Shown: positions 45,772 to 57,881, numbered from the stretch's first letter. The stretch: 64,000 bases of DNA from Lytechinus variegatus (GCF_018143015.1 NC_054746.1:23202464-23266463), one strand, 5' to 3'. Translations and numbers: made by a program. The notes: generated from the letters alone by a model not told the origin.

Positions 45772-45934
45772 CAGGGGCCGCGGAACCGGGGGGGATTCAG
45801 CCCCCCACTTTTTTCCAAAACCGTGTACAAAAACGTAAAAATGACCATATAATGTGATTTTTAGCATGGACAGCCCCCCCCCCCACTTTTGGCTCAGCCC
45901 CCCCCCCACTTTGAAAACCGTTTCGCGGCCCCTG
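45772..45934. mobile_element. ~163-bp MITE with CAGGGGCCGCG ends
   Basis: CAGGGGCCGCGGAACCGG at the left is inverted as CCGTTTCGCGGCCCCTG at the right. Inside, repeated CAGCCCCCC-ACTTTT blocks alternate with AT-rich sequence. Confidence 0.75.
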
Positions 45935-47054
45935 TTTGCAGTTAAAAAGAATCAGCGTGGTCTTAGCGCAACAGGATTTTCTGCACCTTGGCCTTGAAGC
46001 TGGATACTGAAGAGCAGTTAACTGTCATGACAATTACCCAAGTTGGAACAATTTTCCAGAGACCCTGATTGAAGGGACACCAGAAAGAATTGCAACAAGT
46101 TATTTTGTTGATTGAATAATAAGAACAATAATTAAATATTTTTTTTTAAAGATCATAAAAAGTAATATTGGAAGGAAGGAAAGAGATAAATGTTAGTATC
46201 TTGGTTGGTATTTGATTTGTTCAGTACTACTGCTTGATGTCATCTGAGCAAATTTAACCTTACTACCTTAAACATGGCAATTGTTTAAGTAAATTGTTGG
46301 TGTTTTGGATGTCAGTTTTCATTTTAATGTTCTTTCCCCATTTTCAATAATCCAAAAATAAAATGAGATTCGTATTTGCATGAGCTCTTCACTCACATCT
46401 TGGTGGCCATTCAATTGTTCACAGCAACCTCTTTTGACGAAAATTTGGCAATGCACACACCCATTCGTTCATAATGTAATTCATGCAGGAATACCGTACC
46501 GGCGCATATATCAACGTTGGCAATATCGGGAAACCGAAGACAGATGTCGATCTTGTTGTGACCACAGAATGTGAAATATCTTTCTTTATTTCATCCTTTT
46601 TATCACCATGCCTGAAGAATCAATGAAGTACAACAATCAAGAAAGTAAGTGTTATATATTCAAACAATTTGGCCAAATTGATTGCAAATAATGTTGCTGC
46701 GAAAGCGGATGGGCAGATATTTAATGAACGTCTCTGGCTGCCCGTGTGGCTCTCTGCGATTGATAACTGTGCCTGGCTGTGTGAGCTGTGCGATGGAAAA
46801 GTTAGATCTAAGTTTATCTGCTGTAAAAATGTATTGAAGTGTATCTCTAACGTTAGATCTATTAATTACCGAACACATGAAATTATTAAAAATCATACCA
46901 GACATTTTCATACAAATTTCTCTTCGAAATTAAGGTGACTTCAAATATACATCTGCAGTCATTGACATTGTGCAGAAAATAGTGTAAAACTTTGCTGAGC
47001 TGCAGCAATTTTTTTTATTGTGTGAATGAGAATGAGGTCTAACGTTAATTGAAC
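45935..47054. other. Intergenic DNA, nothing recognised
   Basis: Frames of 60-90 codons near 46380-46940 have no homology, conserved motif or splice support. Confidence 0.4.
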
Positions 47055-47262
47055 TGAGAGTTGAGGAGGCGTTGGAAAGTATGGTAAGGTCCCCTAAGTT
47101 TGAGCAGTCCCCCTTGTCTGCGCATACGCGTATCTGCACCATTCAAGTAAAAGAAGATAATGAGCACAAACTTAAAAAAAGTAGAAAGATATTCATTAAA
47201 AATAATCGGACTCAAGATGGTGCCCATTTTTGGACATTTCATGTGACGGCCTCAAAATGCAC
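47055..47262 (+). repeat. Dispersed repeat C, uninterrupted copy (empty site)
   Basis: Collinear with the two sides of the MITE at 27663-28224: GCAGTCCCCCTTGTCTGCG is followed directly by CATACGCGTATCTGCACC and GTAAAAGAAGATAA, then CATTTCATGTGACGGCCTC. At the junction it has one GCATACGC where the filled copy has two 8-base flanks. Confidence 0.7.
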
Positions 47263-47286
47263 AGAGCTACCTAACCCAGGGCCAGG

Positions 47287-47317
47287 GGGCTCCCGGCCGC
47301 GTAGTGGTCGGGAGCCC
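47287..47317. repeat. GC-rich hairpin
   Basis: GGGCTCCCGGCC pairs with GGTCGGGAGCCC across a 7-base loop, with one G-T type mismatch. Function unknown. Confidence 0.55.
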
Positions 47318-47511
47318 AGGATCGTACATGCAATTTGGCATACTCACCTGACAAGCGTGAAGTATGGTCAAAATAATTCTCCGAATAAATAGTTGAAACA
47401 GAAATCAAGTACTTACCACGATTATATGGATGATGGTCTAATGAGTGGCAGTTTTTCTGACATCTGGGCACAGACTGGAACCTCAAAAAACGAAAAGTTC
47501 TCTCCTTATAC

Positions 47512-47572
47512 CCCCGTCTCGATTGGCCATTTTTGTTATGAATTGTAACAAAATGGCCGATCGAGACAGGGG
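47512..47572. repeat. Near-perfect palindrome with divergent ATGs
   Basis: Left arm 47512-47538 (CCCCGTCTCGATTGGCCATT...) pairs with right arm 47546-47572 (...AATGGCCGATCGAGACAGGGG) around a 7-base loop, with two small mismatches. Each arm places an AAAATGGCC word facing outwards. Confidence 0.7.
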
Positions 47573-47762
47573 TAGAAGGGGGTGGGGGGAGCATGGGCCG
47601 GATGTGCCCCTATCTGGATCTGTCATTGATGGCGATGATGATGATTGTGATGATATACATGTAGGGAGTGAAGAAGGGGGCACAAGGGAAGCGCAGTTGA
47701 AGAATTCCTCTTTTCCAGAATCTATCCCTTGTAATCAAGATATTCATTTCAAATTTGTTTGA
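47553..47762 (+). CDS. Candidate first exon or small ORF, unknown function
   Basis: ATG at 47553 in good context (A at -3, G at +4) opens a 69-codon acidic frame: MADRDRGRRGWG at the start, then IDGDDDDCDDIHVGSEEG. No homology is recognised and no clear donor site decides whether it is spliced. It could be a first coding exon of an unrecognised gene, or chance. Confidence 0.2.
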   Translation: MADRDRGRRGWGEHGPDVPLSGSVIDGDDDDCDDIHVGSEEGGTREAQLKNSSFPESIPCNQDIHFKFV

Positions 47763-48952
47763 ACTTTTTTGAAAAACGAACTGTCAAAATGTTGAAAGTG
47801 AATTGATTCTAAATTTATGAAATTACTGACACTATTTTTTGTACCCCCTCCCCTTCTTGGGAGTCCTTTATTTACACAGTTGTACATGTACATGTAGATG
47901 AGAATAGCCAAGGGTATGGCTATGTGATGGAAGCTGGAAGGGATGCAGGTCGCTGATAGGGGTTAAGACTGAGGATTCCAGTTTTGGGCACTGCATTAAT
48001 TAAAAGCTGTCCACCATTGAATCTGACAATGAAGTTTAGAACTAGTGCAATCTGGGCAATTTTTTTTCTTAAAAAAATGCTCTTAAAAAAACAAATATCT
48101 TTTGCATTTCTAGGAAATAGGAGTTGAAATTGTCCTCCTATTCCCCTACCCTCAACACTTCTATTATTTCCCCTAGATGTTTTATACACAACATCAATGG
48201 CAATTTATAAGTAAATTTCATTGATGCAGGCCTACAGGTGCTCGATGGCATCAAACATCTACGGTACTTTGAAATTAATCTAACTCAGGCTTCTTAAAAA
48301 ACAATTTTTGATCAAAAAATGAAAATAAAGTTTCTTTCGAAAATTTGTGTTACAACCGTAACTGGTACATATTCTTTCAGAAACAAATTAATGTGTATTA
48401 CAGAGCTTGCGGCAGTTTTAAAATGTCTACATTTGTTGGTTTATTCTAGTGACTTTGTGTCATTTTAAAAATATTTATTAATATTTTGTTTATTTGGTAA
48501 TACATACATTGTGAACCAAAACGGACCAAAGTTTTAGGGAAAAACATTGAACCCGCTGAACTGATAGCAAGAGCTTAAAGAAACTGGAACATGGCACCTC
48601 ACTTGTAGTTCTAGCACTACTGCAGGTAAAGTTGGTAGGCTGAAAATGTTGAAAATGCTCAATGTGAATAAACAGGCATGGGCTTGTCCTGTATTGTAGT
48701 GTGCCTTGGAGCAAAAGACCCATCTACTAACAACATGCCTTGTATATTTTATCTGTATTCAGGGCAATTTACATATTAATATTTTTGCATACATGTCATA
48801 CCATCATTAAAGGATTCTTGTTTTCCAAGCAATAATGACATGACTACATACATGTATCTCTGTCACTGATTATCAGTGTACGTACACTCATGTTTTATGC
48901 TATTATTACAGTGTAATAGCTTATAAAAACCATGTCAAATCTTATTAAGACA
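47763..48952. other. Intergenic AT-rich DNA, nothing recognised
   Basis: No supported gene or repeat boundary. Confidence 0.45.
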
Positions 48953-49194
48953 TTGTCACATCGTTCCTTTCAAGCCTTGCGATTGAGTTGTGGGTGATTG
49001 CGATCATTGCCCGCAAGTCACCCACCAAAGATTTGAGCATGGGTTAAAAAGTTTTCTGTGTGCAAATCCGACTTGCGTGCGCTTCTGCGGGCTACTGCAT
49101 GTGAGATACTGTCAATGAGGGCGACTTGCTGGTAGCAAATATAGTAATCCACAAATCACACACAAGTCAAGGCTTGCACAGAACGATGTGACAA
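48953..49194. mobile_element. ~242-bp MITE with TTGTCACATCGTTC ends
   Basis: TTGTCACATCGTTC at 48953-48966 is exactly inverted at 49181-49194. Just inside, CAAGCCTTGCG and CAAGGCTTGCACA also pair, so the element is a partial fold-back. Confidence 0.8.
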
Positions 49195-50371
49195 GCCTTT
49201 ACTAATTCTACTTGTAGGCCTGTTTGGTAATTGGTATAGGTATGGTAATAGTTCACTTACATTTTATAAAAGGCTAATTTCTTTTTGGCTGCTACCCTTT
49301 CAGTATAATACTATGTATGTCTATGTCAGATTTATTTCTTGTTTGTACTATTTATATTGTTCTTTTATACTGAGAAAAATAAATTGAATTGAATTTCAAA
49401 GACTTTCTTTTAAAATTATTACTATCTGGTCACTGCAGTTATTTGAGTTAATGAAATTTGAGCATATAATGCCATTCCTTTGTACATATTATCTTCAGTC
49501 AATTTGTACCATTCAAAATTATAAAGATATTCACTATGAATACTTACATGAGTAATTGTATTTTTAGAAACCAGCATATTCCCTATGGTAGAGTAGCATG
49601 CTTGGTGAACAATGGGTATTGTGGGAGTGTGCCATTTGTTCATTGAACCAAGGGCACTTAACGTTCACAGTTTACACAATACTTTATAGAAATGGAATGC
49701 AGTTGGAGGTCAAAGCAGTGAAGACTATTCAGTGATTACAGCAAATACATGCACTTGAATGTGAATCAAATGACGATATGTAAGGGGATGATTACTTCTA
49801 CATGTACACATGCATGACCAGAAACTCTCAATCCATCCTTAACCCCCCCTCTTTAATAAGTTGTAAAGTCCTAAAAATATGGTCTGTCACAATTTCTTTT
49901 TACTAGTTCGTTACTTTGAATATGAATTCGTATGACCTGAAACTGGTGTAATTTTTTAAAAATAAAAATAGTACTGTACATGTACCTGGCAATTTTATAT
50001 GAAAATTATTTGATCTAGGAGAGATCCCAATAGATTTTCAAATTTTTCATATGTGGAGTCGATAGATAAAAAATTGAATGGTTACAACACTTTTCCAAGA
50101 CTGGAATATCAAAAGTTACTCTGAAATAACTGGCATTTCTTTAACCCCTAACAAATGTTTAAACATGTGACTCTCCATTCTAAGTACTTTTAAAAATTTT
50201 ACCCTAATGGTTTTAAACTTCATCCAACTCAAAAATACTTTCCAATATACACATATATGATGGACTTGGTTATGTACCCCATGTTATATTCCTGCTTATA
50301 CATGTATTGTAATTAAATTGTGAATCATTTACTTATTCTTGTATATATATTTGTGTTCTGTTTATTCATAA
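49195..50371. other. Intergenic AT-rich DNA, nothing recognised
   Basis: No supported feature. Confidence 0.45.
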
Positions 50372-50445
50372 TTTGTAAAGCGCATAGAGAACTAGACCAG
50401 TTATTATGCGCTTAATAAGTATCCTCTATTATTATTATAAATTCC
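50372..50445 (+). mobile_element. tRNA-type SINE 3' tail fragment
   Basis: GTAAAGCGCATAGAGAACTA, TTATGCGCTTAATAAGTATC and an ATTATTATT run match the tail of the SINE at 33205 (GTAAAGCGCTTAGAGACG, GTTAAGCGCTATATAAAT). Confidence 0.6.
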
Positions 50446-52489
50446 ATAAAGACCAATTTTTATTTATTGATGGTCTTCATTCCTGAAGTGTGTCCTCTTT
50501 GTTCCCGGCATTTTCGACACCCTAAACCTATCATACACATTCAGTGCCTTGAAGTTTTTACAAGTTATTTTTGTTTTGTAGCTAACACCCCCCTTTTCAA
50601 TCACAAACACACACACCACGCACCTCCAGGACAATGTTGATTTATGCATTTAGTCTGGAGAGTGGAGGAGAGAAAAGTTGCAGATCTAGATTTGACTTTT
50701 TGGGATACTTATCTTTAAATAGTCACAGTTTGTATGTCTCTTCATTATACATGTACATGTACCATCTATTGTATCTGATACAATAGCTTGCTATTGCTTT
50801 ATATCATTCAGGGTGATATTTGCTTACCTAATAATAGATCAGATATTGGAGGGTCTTCAATTTGGTAAATCGGAAAAGGGATAACAGAAATGAGTGATTG
50901 TCAGCCCTTTGTTTGGTCCTGGGTAAATTTGTGTACTGTCTCTTCAAGGTGGATCTGAAGTAAAATTGGGCATGTACTACATGTAGGACTACATGCATGT
51001 CCTGTTAGTACCGTATTCAAGATAGTATTTGCACTTTCACACTTAGCGACCAAACTACTTACAGTACTAAGTCATCGGTAGTGATCAGTAATGTGACATT
51101 CACATGTGACGTTCACATCACTGCTTGCTGTAGATTGCAAAGTTCTGCCTACCAGTAGCATGTTATCCTTTGTACAAATGTGCAGTGTGGTGATAGATAA
51201 CAAGTCGTGAATAATCATCATTTGCATTAAAGGAGCATTTAGAATGTGATGTTAGAGAATGATGCACTATCCATCCCGAATGGATGATGAAGACATCTGG
51301 GGGGGGGGGGTACTTGGTAATGTTCTTATAAAATGTCAAAATACTTTTGTAGTCTATTTGTAATAGCAAGAAGAAGATTGGATGAGAGTGAGGGACAAGG
51401 ATTTGAGTAAAGAAGAAGGAACATGAATGGATTACTAGTAATGAAAGAGAAAGTGCTGGAATTTTCTCCAGAGATCCTATTCATTATATGCACTTTTGAA
51501 CTGACTGAATGCTTTATTGTGTTTTGTAGGGGTAAGTAGTAGAAAGCTTGAATTTAATTTAGGAAGCAGCCTGAAGGCATGGCTGATATTTGAGTCATGT
51601 CGCCTTAGAATGCATCGTGTCTTTCGGTGGGGGCTGAAATCAATTCCATTAATGTGGGCAGGATTGGAAAGGGATGGAAATGGAAATAAATTATACAATT
51701 TTACTTTACTGAAAGCTTTGTAATTAGTAAAATGGAAGACAAATGGGTTAATGCAACAATAGTAAAATAGAAAAAGTCCCCCCCCCCAAAAAAAAAAATG
51801 ACAGAGGGAAGAGCAAAATTGATCAAAACTGATTTGCAAGATATCTTGTACTTGGTAAAGTTGAAGTTATGTATTGGATATAGGTTTGAAAACATAAAAA
51901 TACTTTTCTTTATATCTTAATTTTTGAGACATTTATGGCTTGCATGAAGTAAATATCTTAACGGTTCCATAACATTTGCTCTGGCAACAATTGCTCCTAT
52001 GGAAAATCTGCACATGAAGCCAAATATAAAATCTAACCTCCAACACTACCCTAATCTATAACAATGGCTTGTATTTTTCATAGCATTCCCCCCCCCCGCC
52101 CCACAAAAAAATAGCATATAGAGAAATTTGCCCACCATGTGCCCAAAATAGCTCTTGTAAGGTGCAATAAACCCCAAGAAGTTTGCTACTGGATTTGTTA
52201 CAAAGTCTATTTAGTAGAAATATAGACCCTAGTAATTTTCACATATTTTTTTAAATTTGTGTATATTGTGTTTGTGGGATTGTGGGTGTAAGAAAATGAC
52301 AGCTGTCCAATGCTGTAGAAGGATTAATGGAAATTTTAGGAAAATTAAAGGAAAATGATGTCTGTATGGTCCCTGTAAATTTCTTTCTCCAGGTTGTATT
52401 GATCTGGGGGATTTTGATGGGTATCTTACGAATATCCTTGTAAAACCGAAGCATTGCCAGAGAGATCTTTACATATTCATGAAGTGATG
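50446..52489. other. Intergenic AT-rich DNA, nothing recognised
   Basis: Contains G- or C-runs near 51299 and 51779 and scattered short frames without support. Confidence 0.45.
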
Positions 52490-52808
52490 AGGAAGTTGGC
52501 TGCTGCTAAGCTACTCCATGCATCTCTCATCTCACTCTCGGAGCAGAGATAGAGACAGAGAGAGGCAGGTTATTGGAAATTCAGAATCGGCAAAGAGGCA
52601 CTCTGATTCAGCATGCGAAACGAAACGCAGAGGTTGATTTCATGACAGGATTGCTCCACACACACACACACTGTCGCTCACAGACACACTGGTAGAATAC
52701 ACACAACACCAACGCTCCAACGCAGCGGCAAAGAATCATATCCCCACACATACATCTAATTCATGCACACACAATTAATGCACACACGTTGTGAGAGCAA
52801 GAGAGAGG
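52490..52808 (+). promoter_or_regulatory. Candidate promoter and first non-coding exon of KLC
   Basis: A 320-base island with more G+C than its surroundings and many CACA and GAGA words ends in AGAGAGG followed by GTGAGC, a good donor. It lies about 4.6 kb upstream of the acceptor at 57434 that precedes the KLC start codon. The link to KLC is inferred from position and splice signals only. Confidence 0.3.
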
Positions 52809-53736
52809 GTGAGCGCCGTTCCTGGCACCGAGTCATAGTAGGAGCATAGATGGTGGGTGGGAAGGCATCACTTATTCTCATCATCGTGCAGAAGTTGGGA
52901 TGTTTAGCATCCCTGAGCTCATGGGTGAACATGGATATGTTGCAATTATTCTAATTCAAGAAAGTCTTCAGAATGTGACAACTACACATGTTTCGTGAGG
53001 AGTGCACTATGGCTTGTTTGGTCAACCTATAAGTATTACAGTATTTTTTTAATGATGTCATAAAAAGAGAAAACCAAATGGAAACCAAGTAATTTGGAAA
53101 TACATGTAAAATGGACTTATACAACTGGAGTATCAATAAATGGTAAGTAACATGCAGTGTTCCTTGAGAAATACAAGCACAGTCACATTTTGGGGGTGAA
53201 ATCTACAATTATGCAAACCTGTAGCTTCTGCTGAATATTTATGATAGCAGTTGCACTATTTTGTGAATTAATTCTTTGAAATGCATGTTCATTTTGTATG
53301 CTAAAAGATTCATACAAATTTGTTACAAATTTACACTTTCTGAAACAGAAATGTTATTTGAGAAGCTGAGTTGATGATAGATGACATCCTGTAATCTTTT
53401 TCACACGAAAGTCATAAAGAAGAAAGAACATGACTAAAAATGATGAGATTTGTCTGAAAATAAGCATATTTTTAAATCTTTGTAACAAAATCACTCTTTG
53501 CTTTGATGATTGACGTGTACAAATTTAGTTGTGTATTGATCATTGTGATCGTAGCACATTCTGCTTTATCCATCCATTCAACTGTGGAAATGCCAAATGT
53601 TGAAAATTGAACATTTCAATAAATTTTAAATAATTCCACTCTGATGAATTACTTGTAGCTATGCACATTGCATACATGTAGTTCATCCTAACCCTTTCTA
53701 TCCTTGGGACAGTAACCCTTTCAGACTGCTTTTATA
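52809..53736. other. Possible KLC 5' intron, nothing recognised
   Basis: No supported feature. Confidence 0.4.
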
Positions 53737-54275
53737 TTAAAGGAAACTATAACCCAAGAAGAGGCAATCTTATTTGAAAGAGTAAAATGAGAGGAATAAT
53801 TTAAAACAAGTTTCATCAAAATTGGTTAAAGAAATAAGCAAGTTATGGACATTAAAAAAAAATCTTGTTGTACGATCCTCAAATTGGCCACTATGCTTCA
53901 GGATCAGATTTTGAGGACAACTCTCCATTTTTTTTGTAGACAAATTTTTACATTCCCCCCTTATCTTTCACATTGCATCTTGAAAATATAATTCAAACCT
54001 CATGTCAAGGTCAGGAGGAGATAATGTGAAATATGTAAAGTAAAGGAAAATCTGAAAATTTGTGTACAAAACGAATGGAGAAATGTTCACAAAATCAGCC
54101 ATTTTGAAGCATGTTTGCCAATTTGAGGATCCCCATAGAAAGTACAACAAGACTTTTTAAACGTCCATAACTTTCTTATTCTACATGTATTAAACCAATT
54201 TGATTTTAGATTGCTCCTCTCATTTTATTCTTTCTGATAAAATGGGTTCTCTCTTTGTATTTTGGTTTCCTGTAA
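53737..54275. mobile_element. Fold-back MITE with AAAGGAAAC ends
   Basis: The left arm TTAAAGGAAACTATAACCC and AGAGTAAAATGAGAGGA pairs with the right arm TCCTCTCATTTTATTCTTTC and GGTTTCCTGTAAA. A second inner pair is CCTCAAATTGGCCA and TGCCAATTTGAGGA. It ends where the next MITE begins. Confidence 0.7.
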
Positions 54276-54775
54276 AGGGGAAGTTCACCCTGAAGAAAAC
54301 TTTCTTGTAAAAATAGCAGAAAAAATAGTAAAAAATATTGGAGAAGGTTTGAGGAAAATCCGTTAAAGAGTAAGAAAGTTATTAGAGTTCAAAGTTTTGG
54401 ATTTGTGACGTCATAAACGAGCAGCTGTCCCATGTGTTATGTAATAAAAAATTCATAAATTTCAAATTTTGTATGGTTCCTGATGACTTAATTTTGTTTT
54501 CTTTTCATGATCGGGTGTGAAACGATTTGTCTTTTGATTTACAAAAGTTACAGTGAAAACCATTTTCAATTTTCTGAGAAAATGACATTTCATTGATTTT
54601 TTACCATTCGCTATGTAGGAATGCTGCTCGCATATGACGTCACAAATCAAATAATTGAAATTCTAATAACTTTTTAATTATTTGATGAATTTTTCTCAAA
54701 CCTTCAGCAATATTTTTCATAAATTTTTCTGCTATTTTTACAATAAACTTTTTGTCAGGGTGAACTTCCCCTTTA
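54273..54775. mobile_element. 503-bp MITE with perfect 21-bp ends
   Basis: TAAAGGGGAAGTTCACCCTG (+A) at 54273-54293 is exactly inverted at 54755-54775. Inner pairing includes TTTGTGACGTCATA and TATGACGTCACAAA. The terminal TA suggests a TA target site. Similar decayed ends occur near 19765 and 43087. Confidence 0.85.
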
Positions 54776-55191
54776 AGTGTTGTATTACTGGCTGGGTTTG
54801 CCAGAGCCATCAGAGAAATACTGCAAGATTTGATTGATAGAATGAATAATGCAAGAAATTAAGATTCTTGTTTGCAGTGACTGAATGCAGTGTTTCCATA
54901 ATCATTCAATTACCCCCCTTTCAGCCTTCTAAGGCCTTGGATGAAGTTTCTCCCTCTTCATTACTCATGTTGCTCATGTCTTTCTGATGAAGACGAATCA
55001 TGAAAGATTGGTGTCATCCTTCGCAAGAACAGTTGGGAGATCCACTCCTGTAAACTTGTTGAAACGCAAAAAAGAGTTATTTCATTTTAGTATTGCTGAT
55101 ATCTGACGTAGCTATGTAAAACAACTATGCCATAGAATGATATTGCATTTCTATTTTTATTTCTATTCTGTTAAATCAAGTAACCAGAGCT

Positions 55192-55381
55192 GGCTGCACA
55201 GAAACGTTGTACATGGAAGCGCCAGCAATGCTCTAACAGAGCCACTGTTACAACCAGTAATGTCACAGCGATGCCTGATGTCACATTTACATCGTTGATC
55301 AATGTTAAACATCACAGTCCAAAAGATCTGGCTGGGCCTTCTTATAATGCTCCGTAGAGCTACGAACGTTTCTGTGCAGCC
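55192..55381. mobile_element. 190-bp MITE with perfect 17-bp ends
   Basis: GGCTGCACAGAAACGTT at 55192-55208 is exactly inverted at 55365-55381. The interior has partial inverted pairing and no coding frame. Confidence 0.82.
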
Positions 55382-57434
55382 GGTACAGGAATCTTACGTA
55401 AGGTCATAAGGAATTAAACCCCATGTGGCGCTCATTGCAACCATTTAATAATAAAAAATGGTGGTTTGTACATTAAAAAATTCAGTGATCAAATAAAGGC
55501 TTGGTCCCACTGCACTTACGGATGCATCGAGGATGTAAAACGGAAAATAATCTTCCCTTCCGTTAGAAAATGTTATATCCATTGTGTACTCGTTGCCTAC
55601 GTGTTTCATGCGCTCTACATTCATCGAGCATGATTGTGATATTTCTTGGATTGCAGGAAATACAAATCCCAAGTATTCTGCATCCATAAGTTTGGATCTA
55701 GAAGAATAAACTTGTAGTAGGATTTACATACTATTGGCATTTTAGGAATGGAGCATTATTAGCCATGTATACAGGACTGAAAAGAAATTCCTGTATCATA
55801 TCTTTGATCGATGTATTTCATTGATTGCTCTCCTGGGAAGTGGAATCTTTATGAGACGATAGGAAACCTTTTAAGATTTTGTTGCGAGGTTCCTGAAATT
55901 TGAATTGTAAATTGTGTCTTTGTCTTTGGGATATGGCTTTACTGTAAGAGAAATGTTGTGATAAAATTTGCATTTCATGACCCCCCCCCATTTCTTTTCT
56001 TTTTTGCCTTTTTTTGCTATAAAGTGGGATGTCATTCTTCAGACAGTTAATACTGCTTTTAAAAAAATATCTGCCTTATAGGCTCCATTGAACGTAACCG
56101 TTTTATTTTTAAATCAATTTTATGTTCCTCCCTGTACACATGCATTTTAGGATGTCCAAGAAATTTGAAATGATACTAGGAGTGCAGTTATATGCAATTG
56201 TAGGCCTACTGTAACAGCAAATTCTTTTTGTGCCCATCCGTACTAGTTAACTGCATGAGATATCCTTTCTCGTACGGATTTTGTACATGGCTTTGCCATT
56301 AGGCCTATATATGCTCTACATTGGCTTGTGTATCTACATGCACTTGTCTGACCTTGTACCAAGCTAAAATAGATTAAATCTCTAATAAGATAATGGATCA
56401 TCATGGAGCATGTTGATTGCACTAATCTTTGACCACGCTCTGCCATATGCTGTATTTGTTCATTGTTTGATGGCTGTGTTTGACAGGTTGTTGAGGTATC
56501 CCGGGAGTCTATACACACTTAAATAAATCCAACATGGAGGGTTCATGTGTAGTAGCGTAGGTCTATGCTGTCTTTTTGATCACCTGCTGGCTGCAAAAGT
56601 GCAAACAGTACATGAAAAAAAGAGATATTATTTAACATTTGTAAACAAATTATCATTTTGTTAAGGGATATATTTTGATGACTGCTCTTTCCCAAAGCCC
56701 GTCTCTTATACTGCTGTTCTCCAAACCAAATACATAGAAAACTGGAAATATTTTTAGTTGGCAGATACATGTATATACCAACTACATTCAGTCTCTTGAG
56801 CACTATACAGAAAGGATTTGGCATGATAGAAGTTCAATTTATCAGAATTATTATTGTTGTTTTATTATCAAGACTTGTGTATTTGTTTTAGTAAGACTCT
56901 CTCATCAAGGGTTTTTGCTCATCCATCAAAATCTTTTTCCTCATCTACATCACAGCATGTCCCCATACACGTTGTACTCAACGATTGGTGGTCTTACTTC
57001 CAGTCATGGCTCCCTGCCCTATGGTATTTGAACTTTGCATCTCTGGTTCAGTACTGACCTTTGTCTGCTATTCTAGTTTTATTTACTTGCAGGATGCCAC
57101 TTAAAATTGTCCAAACTATAACAATTTTTGAAATATATAGAGTGGCAATTCTATTTTTACATGTGAAATGCATTATTGCAATCATGAGAAAAAGTGTAAT
57201 GTTATCCCTCAATCAATGCAAAACATCAAATGTACCAGTATCAATCAAAATTGATATTATGCTCTGTGTCAGCCACACTAATCTGGAATGTTTGTCAGAT
57301 AATGTTAACTACCCTTCTTTGTGTTGAAGACTTGAAATTTCATTACTTATTTACAGTATAGAACATTTATTGTATGTTTGCCAACATTATGTTTTATTCT
57401 TGTCTTTTTTCCAAACTTACTTTCCAATCTACAG
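55382..57434. other. Possible KLC 5' intron, with one repeat-like end
   Basis: GGCTTGGTCCCACTGCACTT at 55500 resembles one end of a known class of invertebrate MITEs, but no partner was found. Otherwise nothing is recognised. Confidence 0.4.
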
Positions 57435-57614
57435 AAAATCACTAGTGCCTGTTTGCTTAGCATCAGACTGTTCATTTGTATCTTCAAAGCGGCTATAACT
57501 ACCAATCCCTGACACAAGAGGGGTAGTACCAAACGGACCAGTTGGGGCTTTACCCCTGTCACCTCCCATCCCCTGGCTCCTTCTTGATCAAGTCACGCCA
57601 TCAACATCTCCGCA
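57435..57614 (+). other. KLC 5'-UTR part of the start-codon exon
   Basis: A pyrimidine-rich acceptor (TTTCCAATCTACAG) ends at 57434 and no ATG occurs before 57615, which fits a 5' leader. The exon start is inferred. Confidence 0.5.
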
Positions 57615-57881
57615 ATGTCTGGGTCGAAGCCTTCCACTCCCAACAACAGCAGCGGAGGTCAGCAGAACCTGTCCCAGGAGCAGATCATCACAGGCACCAG
57701 GGAGGTGATCAAGGGTCTGGAACAGCTCAAGAATGAACATAATGACATCCTTAACAGCCTCTACCAGAGCCTCAAGATGCTCAAGAAAGACCAACCAGGT
57801 GATTCCAACCTGGTGGAGGAAAAGACTGATATCATTGAGAAGTCTCTTGAGAGTCTTGAGCTTGGTTTGGGTGAGGCTAAG
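57615..57881 (+). CDS. KLC: Kinesin light chain, first coding exon
   Basis: 89 codons from ATG to the donor AAG|GTGAGT. The protein starts MSGSKPSTPNNSSGGQQNLS and continues SQEQIITGTREVIKGLEQLK and SNLVEEKTDIIEKSLESLEL, nearly the sea urchin KLC N-terminus as I recall it, and homologous to human KLC1 (KTKQVIQGLEALKNEHNSIL). KLC pairs with kinesin heavy chain to form kinesin-1 and selects cargo through C-terminal TPR repeats. This exon covers the N-terminal region and the start of the heptad-repeat coiled coil that binds the heavy chain. The expected next residues (VMMAL...) are absent from the window, so downstream exons lie beyond 64000. Confidence 0.95.

Noticed and set aside
51477-51839. 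120-codon minus-strand hydrophobic protein
   Set aside because: Low-complexity Phe/Leu composition in AT-rich DNA with a homopolymer run; no homology or splice support.
55445-55687. 80-codon minus-strand protein near 55.5 kb
   Set aside because: The frame is partly over a MITE-like end (GGCTTGGTCCCACTG) and shows no recognised family.
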